Source: Eledone cirrhosa (taxonomy: Eukaryota > Mollusca > Cephalopoda > Octopoda > Eledonidae). Taken from it: a stretch of 64,000 bases of DNA. The stretch covers positions 114,916,439-114,980,438 of the forward strand of contig OZ024742.1 in NCBI GenBank assembly GCA_964016885.1, read 5' to 3'. The position numbers and the translations under genes are program-made. The notes under the pieces were generated by a model. It did not search any database. It worked only from the letters and a program-made list of their open reading frames with translations, and was not told the origin of the DNA. Positions 51,353-61,694 of this stretch are shown piece by piece. The stretch's first letter is position 1; the number at the start of each line of letters is the position of its first letter.

Positions 51353-51703
51353 ATTAATAAGAGGAATTCCAACTTTGTCTGATTTACTCATTTTATTTAC
51401 AATCCTTTAAAATATATAATGGTATTATAATACCATTATATATTTTAAAGGGTGGTGGATTGGCAGTATCGGTAGAGAGTCGGACGCCATGCTTTCCAGC
51501 ATAGTTACGTCCCTTTACAATCTGAGTTCAAATCCTGCCGAGGTTGACTTTGCCTTTCATCCTTACGGGGTCGATAAAATAAAGTACCAGTAATGTACTG
51601 GGTTATTGCTGGCCTTGTGCCAAAAGTAGAAACAATTATATATTTTAAAGGATTGTAAATAAAACGAGTAAATCAGACAAAGTTGAAATTCCTCTTGTTA
51701 ATA
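51353..51703. mobile_element. Fold-back (palindromic) element interrupted by a SINE
   Basis: Outside the SINE the two halves are near-perfect reverse complements. The left arm 51,353-51,420 contains GGAATTCCAACTTTGTCTGA, TTTATTTACAATCC and TTTAAAATATATAAT. The right arm 51,635-51,703 contains ATTATATATTTTAAAGGATT, TAAATCAGACAAAGTTG and CCTCTTGTTAATA. The centre, TGGTATTATAATACCA, is itself perfect. With the SINE and one target duplication removed, an almost uninterrupted palindrome of about 150 bp results. There is no coding capacity; it resembles a MITE with very long inverted repeats. Confidence 0.85.
51451..51634 (+). repeat. Complete 184-bp SINE with 16-bp target-site duplication
   Basis: ATTATATATTTTAAAG lies at both 51,435-51,450 and 51,635-51,650. 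The SINE begins GGTGGTGGATTGGCAGTATC, with A-box-like GGCAGTATCGGTAG and B-box-like GAGTTCAAATCCTGCCGAGG. It continues with CCTTTCATCCTTACGGGG, GTCGATAAAATAAAGTACC and GGCCTTGTGCC, and ends AAAAGTAGAAACA. This is the best-preserved copy in the window and a good reference for the others. Confidence 0.95.
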
Positions 51704-51811
51704 TATATATATATGTATATATAACGAAGGAGGTGTGGTAAAGAACCAGATCGACCATAACGCACCAGAGTACTCAATACTTAGAGTAGTAGAGTGGGTA
51801 ATAGGAAGATG

Positions 51812-51899
51812 TTTAACCCCGCGCTCAAGCCGTTTTGACAGCTATTTCTGAATTCAGAATACCCGTCGAAACGGCTTGAGCTCTGCCGTCAGGGTTAAA
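51812..51899. repeat. 88-bp inverted repeat with strong stem
   Basis: GCTCAAGCCGTTTTGAC (51,823-51,839) pairs with GTCGAAACGGCTTGAGC (51,865-51,881) with one mismatch. Outer TTTAACCC and GGGTTAAA extend the stem. The loop contains the perfect palindrome TTCTGAATTCAGAA. It could be a retroelement end or a small fold-back element. Confidence 0.75.
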
Positions 51900-52008
51900 T
51901 ATTTTCCAATATATACACTTTTACTCTTTTACCTGTTCCAGCTCTCCGGTGTGTGTGTATATTATGTTCCACCCATGCGTGTGTGTGTATGTATGTGTAC
52001 GTGTGTAC

Positions 52009-52011
<3 letters not shown>

Positions 52012-52069
<58 letters not shown>

Positions 52070-52078
52070 TAGATAGAT
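52012..52078. repeat. (TA)n plus (GATA)n microsatellite
   Basis: About 28 TA units and three GATA units, preceded by GTGTGTACGT words. The Tyr-Ile frames on both strands are artefacts. Confidence 0.95.
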
Positions 52079-52559
52079 ATATATACACATGTAAGTATTA
52101 ATGTGAACGTGTGTGTGTATGTATGTGTTTTGGGCTAGCCTCTTAAACCACTCCCAGCATCTCAATGTTGGTTGAACAGTTTTCGATTTAGTTTAGTTTG
52201 AATCATATTCGTTTGAAATTCTATTTTTTGTTATATTATTTTAACAGGTGAAGATTTAATGATTACAACTCAGTATTTCAATTCCCACCACCACTTCTCT
52301 TCACAACTGTTGAGATAACGTCTCATGAAAAATTCTAGTATTGCGACAATTTAAAACTACATCACCAAGTATGGATATGATGACTAAAATAACTTTTCTT
52401 TTTCGAAATTGGACGAGTTCAGGCTGATGTCATCCACTTTCTCCATTATGAAATCACAGCAATAAGTATATATTTAATAGGAATAACATTTCCAGCTGAT
52501 ACAGTTATTACCAGATACAGTGCAGGAATACCTGATACAGCGAATATATATAATATATA
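52079..52559. other. Unique-looking AT-rich DNA
   Basis: I see no gene or recognisable repeat, apart from GATACAG words repeated near 52,498-52,541. Confidence 0.45.
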
Positions 52560-52786
52560 ATTCTTATTACACATGCGTTGGTATCCATGTATGCCAATAT
52601 GAGCCTCTAAAAATATTCCTCTTTTGCGTGTGGGTGCATTTATATTTGCCGGCATGTAGGTATTCGCGTGATTTTTTTAATATCTTTCTTCATTGTATGT
52701 ATCTACGTATCTAACTAAATAATATAAATAGATATGTATGTGCAAGTATATATGTGTATGTATATATACATATGAATATATATATA

Positions 52787-52869
<83 letters not shown>

Positions 52870-52871
52870 AT
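52787..52871. repeat. (TA)n plus (GT)n microsatellite
   Basis: About 35 TA units followed by GTGTGTGTGT. Confidence 0.95.
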
Positions 52872-53049
52872 ATTTATTTGTTTCAGAAGATCCCGATAAG
52901 CATGAAACCACCGATTCTTTGCTTAGACATTAATATTTGCTCTACGGTTCTTATATATTTGATATATATATTTATCCTTGTGTATCCTTATTTCCTTATT
53001 TATCCTTATCGAGCCCTATTTGGATTTTAGTCTTCAAATTTATTATTAT

Positions 53050-53052
<3 letters not shown>

Positions 53053-53121
<69 letters not shown>
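53053..53121. repeat. (TA)n microsatellite
   Basis: About 34 pure TA units. Confidence 0.95.
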
Positions 53122-53123
<2 letters not shown>

Positions 53124-53142
53124 GTATATACATGTAAATAGA

Positions 53143-53340
53143 CATCCCGAATTAAGCCGTACAGTGTTTAGCAACCATCGTTCCCCTTTTGTTCAACACT
53201 GCCAATGGAACGATGTACTAGTTGTATAAGCTATCGTCAGCATCGTATACTTTGCTGCCAGATGATTGAACGTCTGAAAGTATATACTTTCCTTATGCAG
53301 CCTAATTTGCATAACACTGTACGACTTAATTCGGGATGTT
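53143..53340 (+). mobile_element. MITE-like element with terminal inverted repeats, forward copy
   Basis: The ends ACATCCCGAATTAAGCCGTA (53,142) and TACGACTTAATTCGGGATGT (53,319-53,340) are inverted repeats extending to AACACTGTAC. The interior has AGCTATCGTCAGCATCGTAT and GCCAGATGATTGAACGTCTG. About 198 bp, non-coding. Confidence 0.75.
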
Positions 53341-53480
53341 TGTTTACAACCAAACTGAGCATTATAATACATATTCGGTAAATACATGCGTACCTATATA
53401 TATGTGTGCATGTATGTATATATAGTCATACTACTGTACGTCTGTATACATATATGTATGTACGTATTTAAGTAACAGTT
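53341..53480 (+). repeat. Flank duplicated with the element
   Basis: GCATTATAATACATATTCGG through TATGTATGTACGTAT recurs at about 53,774-53,885 downstream of the second element copy. The unit that moved or duplicated was therefore larger than the inverted-repeat element. Confidence 0.7.
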
Positions 53481-53564
53481 GAACCTACAGTGAGAAATGA
53501 AATTTAATTTCATTTTTTCTATTTATCGTTTTCGGTGCGCCCGGAATATTAACTGACTCGATAT

Positions 53565-53757
53565 GCAAATTAGGCTGCTCAGCCGTTAATATGCATAAGG
53601 AAATGTATATGCTTTCAGACGTCAATCATCTGGCAGGAAGGTATACGTTGCTGACGATAGCTCATAAACTTGAAACAAGTACATAGTTCCTTTGTCAGTG
53701 TTGAAAAAAAGGGCAAGGAAGGTTGCTAAACACTGTACGGCTTAATTCGGGATGTTT
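53565..53757 (-). mobile_element. Same MITE-like element, inverted copy
   Basis: Read on minus, ACATCCCGAATTAAGCCGTA, the ACAGTGTTTAGCAACC end and the interior AGCTATCGTCAGCAACGTAT match the forward copy at 53,143. The other end (AAATTAGGCTGC near 53,567) lacks the full terminal repeat, so this copy is truncated. Confidence 0.75.
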
Positions 53758-53947
53758 GTTTGCAAAGAAACCGACCATTATAATACATGTTCTGTAAATC
53801 CATACGTACATATATATATGCGTGCATGTATGTATATATATACATACTATTGTACGTCTGTATACATATATGTATGTACGTATACATACTTATATTTAAG
53901 TAACAGCAGTGTAAGATTGAGAAATAAAACTTCGTTTCATGTTTTCC

Positions 53948-54162
<215 letters not shown>

Positions 54163-54445
54163 TATGTATATATATATTCATATTTATATATACATATACA
54201 CACATATACTTGCACATACATATCTTGTATATTTATATTATTTTGTTAGATACGTAGATACATGCAATGAAGAATGAAAGGAACAATTTACGCGAATATC
54301 TACATGCCGGCAAATATAAATGCACCCGCACGCAGAAGAGGAATATTTTAAGAATGTCATATGGGCATACGTGGATACCATTGCACTTCGGCTGATTTTT
54401 GCTGATTAAGTGCGTTAGGCAAGCGAGATTGCTTGTGAATATGAA

Positions 54446-54449
<4 letters not shown>

Positions 54450-54507
<58 letters not shown>
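54450..54507. repeat. (TA)n microsatellite
   Basis: About 29 pure TA units. Confidence 0.95.
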
Positions 54508-54513
<6 letters not shown>

Positions 54514-54520
54514 TACTTAT

Positions 54521-54954
54521 ATTTTTAGCCATTTTGAAATGAATTCTTGGCGCAATCGTTTTGGAAAATTTAATGTCTAGATATGAGCGAGCTTCCTGAA
54601 GAATCCGGCGCTCGAGTTTATAGAATTATTACATAATTATTGGAAAACTGAAAAGACGGACGAAACCATGGTAGAGGTATTTAAATGTATTCTAGTTTCT
54701 TCTAGTTTATTTTAAACCTAATTCTGCTTAGTTGACTGTATCTAGGCGATTACGCTGTCGAAATATTCGATAAATATTCCACTACAGCCGACGCGAAGCG
54801 CTAGCTTTGGTTATTTGTCGGAGATTCCTTCATAGAAGCCTCATTCTTATAGCCTGGTCTATTCGATTTATTATATAGTTAATTATGCTAATTGGGAGAG
54901 GAAATAGCATATATTTTATCTTGTGATTCTATAGACATGTTTTATGATATATAG
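54521..54954 (+). repeat. Direct duplication of ~430 bp, copy 1
   Basis: Starting ATTTTTAG and running through TTCTTGGCGCAATCGTTTTG, GAGCTTCCTGAAGAATCCGG, GGCGATTACGCTGTCGAAAT and ACAGCCGACGCGAAGCGCTA to GACATGTTTTATGATATATA, it recurs at 55,183-55,598, offset 662 bp. I recognise no protein or family. Confidence 0.88.
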
Positions 54955-55182
54955 CTCTGATTGTTTAATTTATTAATTTTTCATTGAGCCACAAAGTGAC
55001 CTGTTGCAAAACACGTATATGTATGTGTATGTATATATATATATATGTAAACCTTTATATGAAATAATCTTCCACAGGTTGAGATAAAAATGTGGCTCTA
55101 TTGTGCTGTGCTTTCTAGCAAAAATGCCACCAGTCGTAAGCAACTACCACACCCCTTCCAACTTGACCGCGACTACGTCACG
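54955..55182. other. Spacer between the two duplicated segments
   Basis: 228 bp with a short TA tract and GCAACTACCACACCCCTTCC. No gene. Confidence 0.5.
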
Positions 55183-55588
55183 ATTTTTAGGAATTTTGAA
55201 AGGAATTCTTGGCGCGATCGTTTTGGAAAATTTAATGTGTAGATATGAGCGAGCTTCCTGAAGAATCCGGCGCTCGAGTTCATATAATTATTACATAATT
55301 ATTGGAAAACTCAAAACACGGACGAAACCATGGTAGAGGTATTTAAATGTATTCTATTTTCTCCTAGTTTATTTTAAACCTAATTCTGCTTAGTTGACTG
55401 TATCTAGGCGATTACGCTGTCGAAATATTCGGTAAATATTCCACTACAGCCGACGCGAAGCGCTAGTTTTGGTTATTTGTCGCCTAATTCTTATAGCCTG
55501 GTCTATTCGATTTTTTTAATAGTTAATTATGCTAATTGGGAGAGGAAATAGCATATATTTTATCTTGTGGTTCTATAGACATGTTTTA

Positions 55589-55598
<10 letters not shown>
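55183..55598 (+). repeat. Direct duplication, copy 2
   Basis: Nearly identical to copy 1 but lacking about 17 bp (the GAGATTCCTTCATAGAAG part after TTATTTGTCG). It runs directly into a (TA)n tract, where copy 1 continues ATAGCTCTGATTG. Confidence 0.88.

Positions 55599-55678
<80 letters not shown>
55588..55678. repeat. (TA)n-(GT)n-(TA)n microsatellite
   Basis: About 25 TA units, eight GT units, then about 11 TA units. Confidence 0.95.
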
Positions 55679-56130
55679 TGGGGATGAGTGGGTGATCCAA
55701 TGTACGTGTATATATGCATTTAATTTAAGTATAATGAAAACAGAGAGGTAAGCATATGGGTAAAATGTAGAAGCCGAAAGGACGAAGATGAAAACAGTGG
55801 TGTTAATGTTGTTGTAAAGAATGCACCAGCTATACTAGTTGGAGGACCTCCATCGATTTATTGCTTTTGGGAGTCAGGCAGGGAATTATATTGTCCCCTC
55901 CGGCAGATGGTCATCTGGTTACATACTTGTTTCCTTAGATTCTCCAAATCACTGAAATGTCGATATTATAAAATTCTGGTTTACCATTTACTAAAATATT
56001 TCTTGAATTATCGAAACATTACGGTAACTAATTGCGCAACCGGATTGCCCGTGTGTGCATGCGTACAGAACATATCTCCCCGGAAGGGGGTATAATATCC
56101 CATGCAGTGCAGTGCCTATATTGGGGCAGC
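55679..56130. other. Unassigned DNA
   Basis: No gene recognised. The 62- and 107-codon frames starting at 55,907 and 56,055 have no motif, and the second runs into Tyr-Ile simple sequence. Confidence 0.45.
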
Positions 56131-56216
56131 CAACATATATATATATGTTAAATATATATATATATAAAATATATTATATATGTAATATATACGACCACGT
56201 ATATATACCTTTACAC

Positions 56217-56304
<88 letters not shown>
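56131..56304. repeat. (TA)n-rich block
   Basis: Interrupted TA runs, the main ones at about 56,216-56,262 and 56,269-56,292. Confidence 0.92.
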
Positions 56305-57020
56305 GTAATCTGAGGTTTTCGAATATAAATAATAATATTCGATTCGTTTGCAATTATGCAAACAAACCTCATTTCTAAAGCCATGTCAATAGAATGAGCC
56401 CGTAATTCTAGCTCTTGTGTTGGCATGTAAGCAGAACTGCAGACACTAATGTTTCTGGGTATTACCCTTCATCAGTACAGTTCACTGTTCATTGCCAACT
56501 GTCAGAGCTAGTGAAAATATCTGATATTTTCTAGATTATACATCGACTGATCGGCCTAATTTGCATATTAGCAGAATAGCTGATCAGTCAGATCTGCATA
56601 TTAGCAGATCCACTGACCAGCCACAGTTGTATATCAGCAGACTTGCCAGTCAGTTTCCTATATACGACCGATCATTGGCCTACTTTGCCATGTTCCCTAA
56701 ACATTTCTTTACGCTCGACATATCTGAATACAATAAATGTAATCTGAGTGTTTCGAATATTAATAATTGTTTCTACTTTTGGCACAAGGACAGCAATTAC
56801 CCAGTGCATTACTGGTACTTTATTTTATCGACCCCTTATGATGAAAGGCAAAGTTAACCTGGATGGGATTTGAACTCAAAATGGCAAGGGCCGTAACTCT
56901 ATGCGTCAAAGCGTTGCGTCCGACCCTCAACCGATACTGTCAATCCACCGTTTCGAATATTAATAATAATATTCGATTCGGTTGCGATTATTCAAACAAG
57001 CCTCATTTTTAAAGCCATAT
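56305..57020 (+). repeat. ~434-bp tandem repeat, one full and one partial unit
   Basis: GTAATCTGAGGTTTTCGAAT at 56,305 recurs as GTAATCTGAGTGTTTCGAAT at about 56,738. After a SINE insertion the second unit goes on with ATTCGATTCGGTTGCGATTA until about 57,020. Within the unit, at about 56,540-56,650, a ~33-34-bp subrepeat with the core GCATATTAGCAGA and CTGATCAGTCA occurs three to four times. A related locus lies at 60,625-61,283. Confidence 0.8.
56767..56950 (-). repeat. SINE on minus with 16-bp target-site duplication
   Basis: TTTCGAATATTAATAA occurs at 56,751-56,766 and 56,951-56,966. The 184-bp interior is the reverse complement of the SINE at 51,451 (TTGTTTCTACTTTTGGCACA, TTTATTTTATCGACCCC, GGGATTTGAACTC, TACTGTCAATCCACC). 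Confidence 0.93.
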
Positions 57021-59307
57021 TGTATTTATCAGACACGCACTTGCATACAAACTAATAATTTCAGCCACCACCCCAGATACATGCATACAACATATACACA
57101 ATTAGATTTACATATATTGTTTATACTCACACCTAAAATTGCCGGAGCATACACCTGGACCCCCCATTTCAGCCCTCGCCATCACAAATCGGATTCACAC
57201 AAAATGTCTCTTTTTATTCATCTGTCTTTCCAAACTTTATCTTTCAACTTTCAAACCTTCTTTCTCTCCGAACTTTCCTAATTCATTAATATGATATTCC
57301 CCAAAAATGATACATTAGAATGAATTTTTAATAAGTCCTTATATCCTAATAAAAATATAAGCTCTCAACAGCATGTAATTTAGTGCCTGTGGCCTGTAGG
57401 ATATAAAAGAACTATGCAATTTGTTCACTATTTTTCTAGTTTAGGTTATTTCGATCGTTTCTTAGTCCTTATATCACTGGTATTGTCTTACATATTGCGC
57501 AGCACCTATGAAAATACAAGACTGGATATGGTTGAAGTACTCAGTGGAAAAAAGGAATTACATCGACATCTTTTCTTCTTACATCTCCCTCAAATCCCAC
57601 AATAATTTTTTATAAAAAAATGCACATGTTGATAACGTCTTCCTATATTTTCGACCATTGAACAAAAAACGATAGAATGGCCACAGCTTGAAGAAAACAC
57701 ATTCGGTCATAGTTCTACATTATCGTAACTTAGCTGGTGTTAAGCACGATTAATAGCAATGAGAGGATACGTAGGCAAAATCCCTATGTATATCCTCTTA
57801 CTTTACAAAATTATCTTCTCACCATAGCAAAATAAATTACACAGGAACGGATTATGCAATTTAGAAGCTATATATTCGCTATCTGCTGGGTGGAACACAT
57901 TCACAGTTTATAGCAAAGCACACAGAAGGTTTTAATTTGTGAATAGTATACTGTACTTATTAGGCAATATAAATCATCACTCATTGAGTTTCTATTCTGA
58001 AGCTCTTGACACGCAACACAGCTGAAGGGATTTGAACCTAAAAATATGTAAGCAAAACAATACAATTTTTTTTAAACGTGAACAATCGGGAAAAACATTC
58101 TTTTTTTTCTAAAGAAAATAAATTTGAATTTTATTATCTAATTATTTAATGAATTAATAAATATTTAATTATTAAACAAGGCAATTTATCAAATTAATTG
58201 AAACTCAAGCAAGATATATATAAAGGATAATCGAAGTATTCGATGCTTTTGAAAAATATATTCATCAAGTATATTAAAAAAAAATTCAAACCCAGAAAAC
58301 GTTATTACAACTATTGCTTTATCTGAGCCAGACTATCCACGGGGTAATAGAAAAAATATCATAACAAAATCAAAAAGAAGAAGATTTGTTAGTGAATTAT
58401 CAGTTTTGCTTTTTGAACATATTTTATAGTGTTCAATATTGGCAGGAAGCCAGCAGTTTTCAAAAAGGAGAAAATTCGATTATATTAACTTCAGCATTTG
58501 AATGATACTAATTTTCTTGATCCAGAAGTTTTATCAGCGAATAGACTTCAGCGGCAACTGGAAGTAACTTACAAGTTTCAATATCGTAATTTCACTCTTT
58601 TGTTAAGGACGGAAATGGCGTATATGTGACACATTTCACTGGCTCTGAAACTGTAGGGAGGAGAGAAGTTATCCTAACAAAGGAGACTTTACACAAATAT
58701 CTTCAGATGGAAACTTGTGAAAGGAACCTCAGGGACATGAGTTAGTGTTAAACTGGTAAAATAGTATTTGATATATCCTGCAATGAACATAGTGTGTTAA
58801 ACCAAATGTCTCCATAACAAAAATTAAGAAAAATCAGTGCTGAAGAGGTACTTACATGTTGAAAGTTAAAACATGCTTGCATATTATTACTTTGGAGTTG
58901 CAACGTGCGTGCTGCAATATCATTTTATTTGCATGAAACAGACACTTTGATATTTTACCTTTGCTCATATAGCTAATTACATCAATATTTATATATTCAT
59001 TTATCGATACGATGTAAAAGTTATAGTCTATGTCGGTTTTGAAACAGTTTTCGAGAAATATTTGCTTCCTTGATGATGTTGAATTATGTTTACATCTATA
59101 TGACATCTGACGTCTTTCCACGGATATAATGTTCTGTTTAGTCAAAAGCAATTTTAGTGGAACATTTTCTTTCTAATTTGCGGACATTGTGGTATACACC
59201 ATTCCATTAATACTCCATGTATTGACAAGTATGAATTTTTTTTTCTGCTATGCCACAATACAAACTATAAAGTAATTCCATTATGGGACAACTGCCATTC
59301 ATACGCT
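57021..59307. other. Long AT-rich stretch with no recognised gene
   Basis: Open frames of 60-99 codons (56,982, 57,414, 58,852 on minus) show no motif. At about 58,500-58,625 the plus strand reads NFLDPEVLSANRLQRQLEV before stops, which looks faintly protein-like, but I cannot assign it. No SINE or tandem repeat was found. Confidence 0.45.
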
Positions 59308-59440
59308 GATAAATCAGCAGAGTCGTTAGTGCTTCAGGTTAATTTCTTCGGTATTTTTCTTACCCACTGAGATTCACATTGCCTTTCATCCATTCGGGGG
59401 AAGTATAACGTACCGGTTAAGGGCGATGAATTGGTGGGAT
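59308..59440 (+). repeat. Decayed SINE of a second tRNA-derived family
   Basis: CAGCAGAGTCGTTAGTGCTT, then CGGTATTTTTCTTACC, a worn B box (CACTGAGATTCACATTGCC) and CTTTCATCCATTCGGGGG. These follow the order of a common cephalopod SINE whose head reads like CAGAATCGTTAGCA and CGGTATTTCGTCTG. No target duplication is visible. Confidence 0.55.
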
Positions 59441-60230
59441 TTCTAAAGTTCCAGACAGGATGTCTTCGATATCTGTTGCGGCTCTGGGCGTTCTGTTTAG
59501 ACGTTGAAGTTTACTCTTTCGTTTATAAATAGGTATTAGTAGTTTTGACACATGATTCAATATATTGCATGATAGAATTCCTATGAATAATGATCCTTCA
59601 TCTCTTCAGAGAATGCGTAGCGTTAACTATGATTTGTGTGTGCGTGAAATGTTATGGTTATAAACATCTTTCAAAACAGAGAATAGGTTTTAGTGGAATG
59701 GGTTGATCATTGACACTCACGCAGTCATAGCTGAGCGTTTATGATTTATAATTAGACAGTGGCTATATATATTTGCTCGTAGTCGTCTCAGTTGTCTGTG
59801 AGTTGTTAGGGGGTGACAAGCTAATATGTTTGTCCTGTGACTGAAGGGTAGTAAAACCGTGTGAACAAAATAAATGGGTAGAAAGAAAAGAAAGTTTCAT
59901 ATCGACCACTAACCTGGGCATCTTGGACATCAACCAAAGCCAATTGTAGTCGTTGGTATATCAGTATGTAGCAAAAGGTTCGATTGTCCATTGATATACG
60001 GTTATATGTCGTTTACATAGTGTTTTGATTAAGATAAGCATCAGTTTTATGTGTTAATGTTAGGATTCATGGTAGAGACTCAGTAGTAAACGTGAATACA
60101 GAGAGATGGGATGTTCCGTGGTGTTTTGATGTACATACTATTGTCGTTGTCGCTAAGGAGAAACTGGTTTCGAATTCTCACTCACGCACACACACACACA
60201 CACTTACATGCACACACAAATATATATACG
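59441..60230. other. Intergenic DNA, no gene seen
   Basis: AT-rich, ending in a short (AC)n tract at about 60,185-60,218. Frames here have no motif. Confidence 0.5.
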
Positions 60231-60400
60231 CGATGAATTGGCAGTCATTAGAACGTCGGATAGACTACTTTATGGTGTTCATTCCGGTTCCCTGAGTTCA
60301 AATCCCGCTGAGGTCAAATTTACCTTTCATCCTTTAGATACAAAAAGTACCAATCTAGTACTGAAGTCGAGTCTTCCTCTCTCTGGGAGAAAGCTGCTGT
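60231..60400 (+). repeat. Variant tRNA-derived SINE
   Basis: GATGAATTGGCAGTCATTAG, then GTTCCCTGAGTTCAAATCCC (B-box-like) and TTACCTTTCATCCTTTAG match the head and middle of the SINEs above. The 3' part differs: AAAAAGTACCAATCTAGTAC, then CGAGTCTTCCTCTCTCTGG. It is probably a separate subfamily with its own tail. Confidence 0.65.
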
Positions 60401-60512
60401 ACTTAAGCCTGGAGGGGGAGGGGCTTCACCAGGCTTTAGAAATAACTAAGATATCCATTCTGCGAATACGGCGCTCCAGCGACTCTGTTTGGAGTACGGG
60501 ATCATAACTTAT

Positions 60513-60564
<52 letters not shown>
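60513..60564. repeat. (TA)n microsatellite
   Basis: About 25 TA units. It is followed by AATTACAGATTACATTTTAA, a phrase also found near 43,096. Confidence 0.94.
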
Positions 60565-60567
<3 letters not shown>

Positions 60568-60624
60568 TAATTTATTATAATTACAGATTACATTTTAAGC
60601 AAATAATTTCTGCTTTCATTATAT

Positions 60625-61279
60625 TGTGTTGGCATGCAAACAGAACTGCAGACACTAATGTTTGTAGTTGATTGTCCTTCATCAGTACGGTATAATGCTT
60701 AATTGCCATCAGTCAAGGCTAGTAATAATATATGATATTTTCTAAAATATACAGTGACTTATCAGCTTGATTTACATATTAGCAGACTGCCTGATCAGTC
60801 AGTGCTACATGTGAGCAGATCCACTGATCAGCCACATTTGCATATCAGCAGATACGCCAGTCAGTTTCATGTATACGAGCGATTAATAGCCGGCTTGGCA
60901 ATATTCAAATAACTAACAAACAGTTTATCGCTCTACATGGCTGAGTACAATAAACATAATCTCAGGTTTTCAAATAATAATAATAATTGTTTCTACTTTC
61001 GGCACAAGGCCAGCAATACACCAGTACATTACTGGTACTTTATTTTATCGACCCCATAAGGATGAAAGGCAAAGTTGACCTCGGCAGGATTTGAACTCAG
61101 AATGGAAGGGGCCGTAACTCTATGCGTCAAAGCATGGTGTCTGACCCTCTACCGATACTGCCAATCTATAATAATATTATAATATTCGATTCGTTTGCAA
61201 TTATGGAAACAATCTCTTTAACCCATGTCAGTAAAATGACTCCGCCATTCTTGCTCCTGTGTTGTCATGTAAACAGAAT

Positions 61280-61283
<4 letters not shown>
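60625..61283 (+). repeat. Second locus of the 434-bp repeat
   Basis: From TGTTGGCATGCAAACAGAAC to CAAATAATAATAATAA it aligns with 56,418-56,766, including the GCATATCAGCAGA subrepeats. After the SINE it continues with ATATTCGATTCGTTTGCAAT to TTGTCATGTAAACAGAATTG, matching 56,332-56,440, i.e. the start of the next unit. The order implies a tandem source array. Confidence 0.8.
60985..61165 (-). repeat. SINE on minus inside the 434-bp repeat
   Basis: Reverse complement of the 184-bp SINE (ATTGTTTCTACTTTCGGCAC, TTTATTTTATCGACCCC, GGATTTGAACTCAG, CGATACTGCCAAT). It sits at nearly the same place in the repeat as the SINE at 56,767. Target duplications are unclear (short ATAATAATA words). Confidence 0.88.

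Positions 61284-61312
<29 letters not shown>
61283..61312. repeat. (TA)n microsatellite
   Basis: About 15 TA units. Confidence 0.92.
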
Positions 61313-61314
<2 letters not shown>

Positions 61315-61603
61315 TAACAAAATTAGATTAAAGATGCCATGTCTGATAATATCAGAAGCATGATGAAAATGTGTAAGCTTAAAAGGTTAAAATTAAGTTC
61401 GTTTACTCATAGTCACTATTATATATATATATCGCACATAACCATTATACAACAGCTATGACTTCATCGGACAACCACAAATTGAACAGGAAAACAGAAT
61501 AATACATAGCGATCGAATATAAATATACACTGCAGTAAACCGACCCACCTTCGTTCTAGTGTTTTACCCTGCATAATGAAGTGTCGGTAATTAACCAACC
61601 CAT

Positions 61604-61694
61604 ACTCTCTCTCTCTTTGTCTCTCCATCTCTCTCTCTCTCTCTCTCATTCTCTCTCACTCTCTCTATCTCTCTCTCTCTATATATATATATAT
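61604..61694. repeat. (TC)n plus (TA)n microsatellite
   Basis: Interrupted CTCTCT runs followed by TATATATA. The Leu-Ser and Arg-Glu frames here are artefacts. Confidence 0.93.

Noticed and set aside
51451..51634. Functional tRNA gene
   Set aside because: The A- and B-box-like parts belong to the SINE head; the sequence does not fold into an intact cloverleaf by inspection and is followed by the SINE body.
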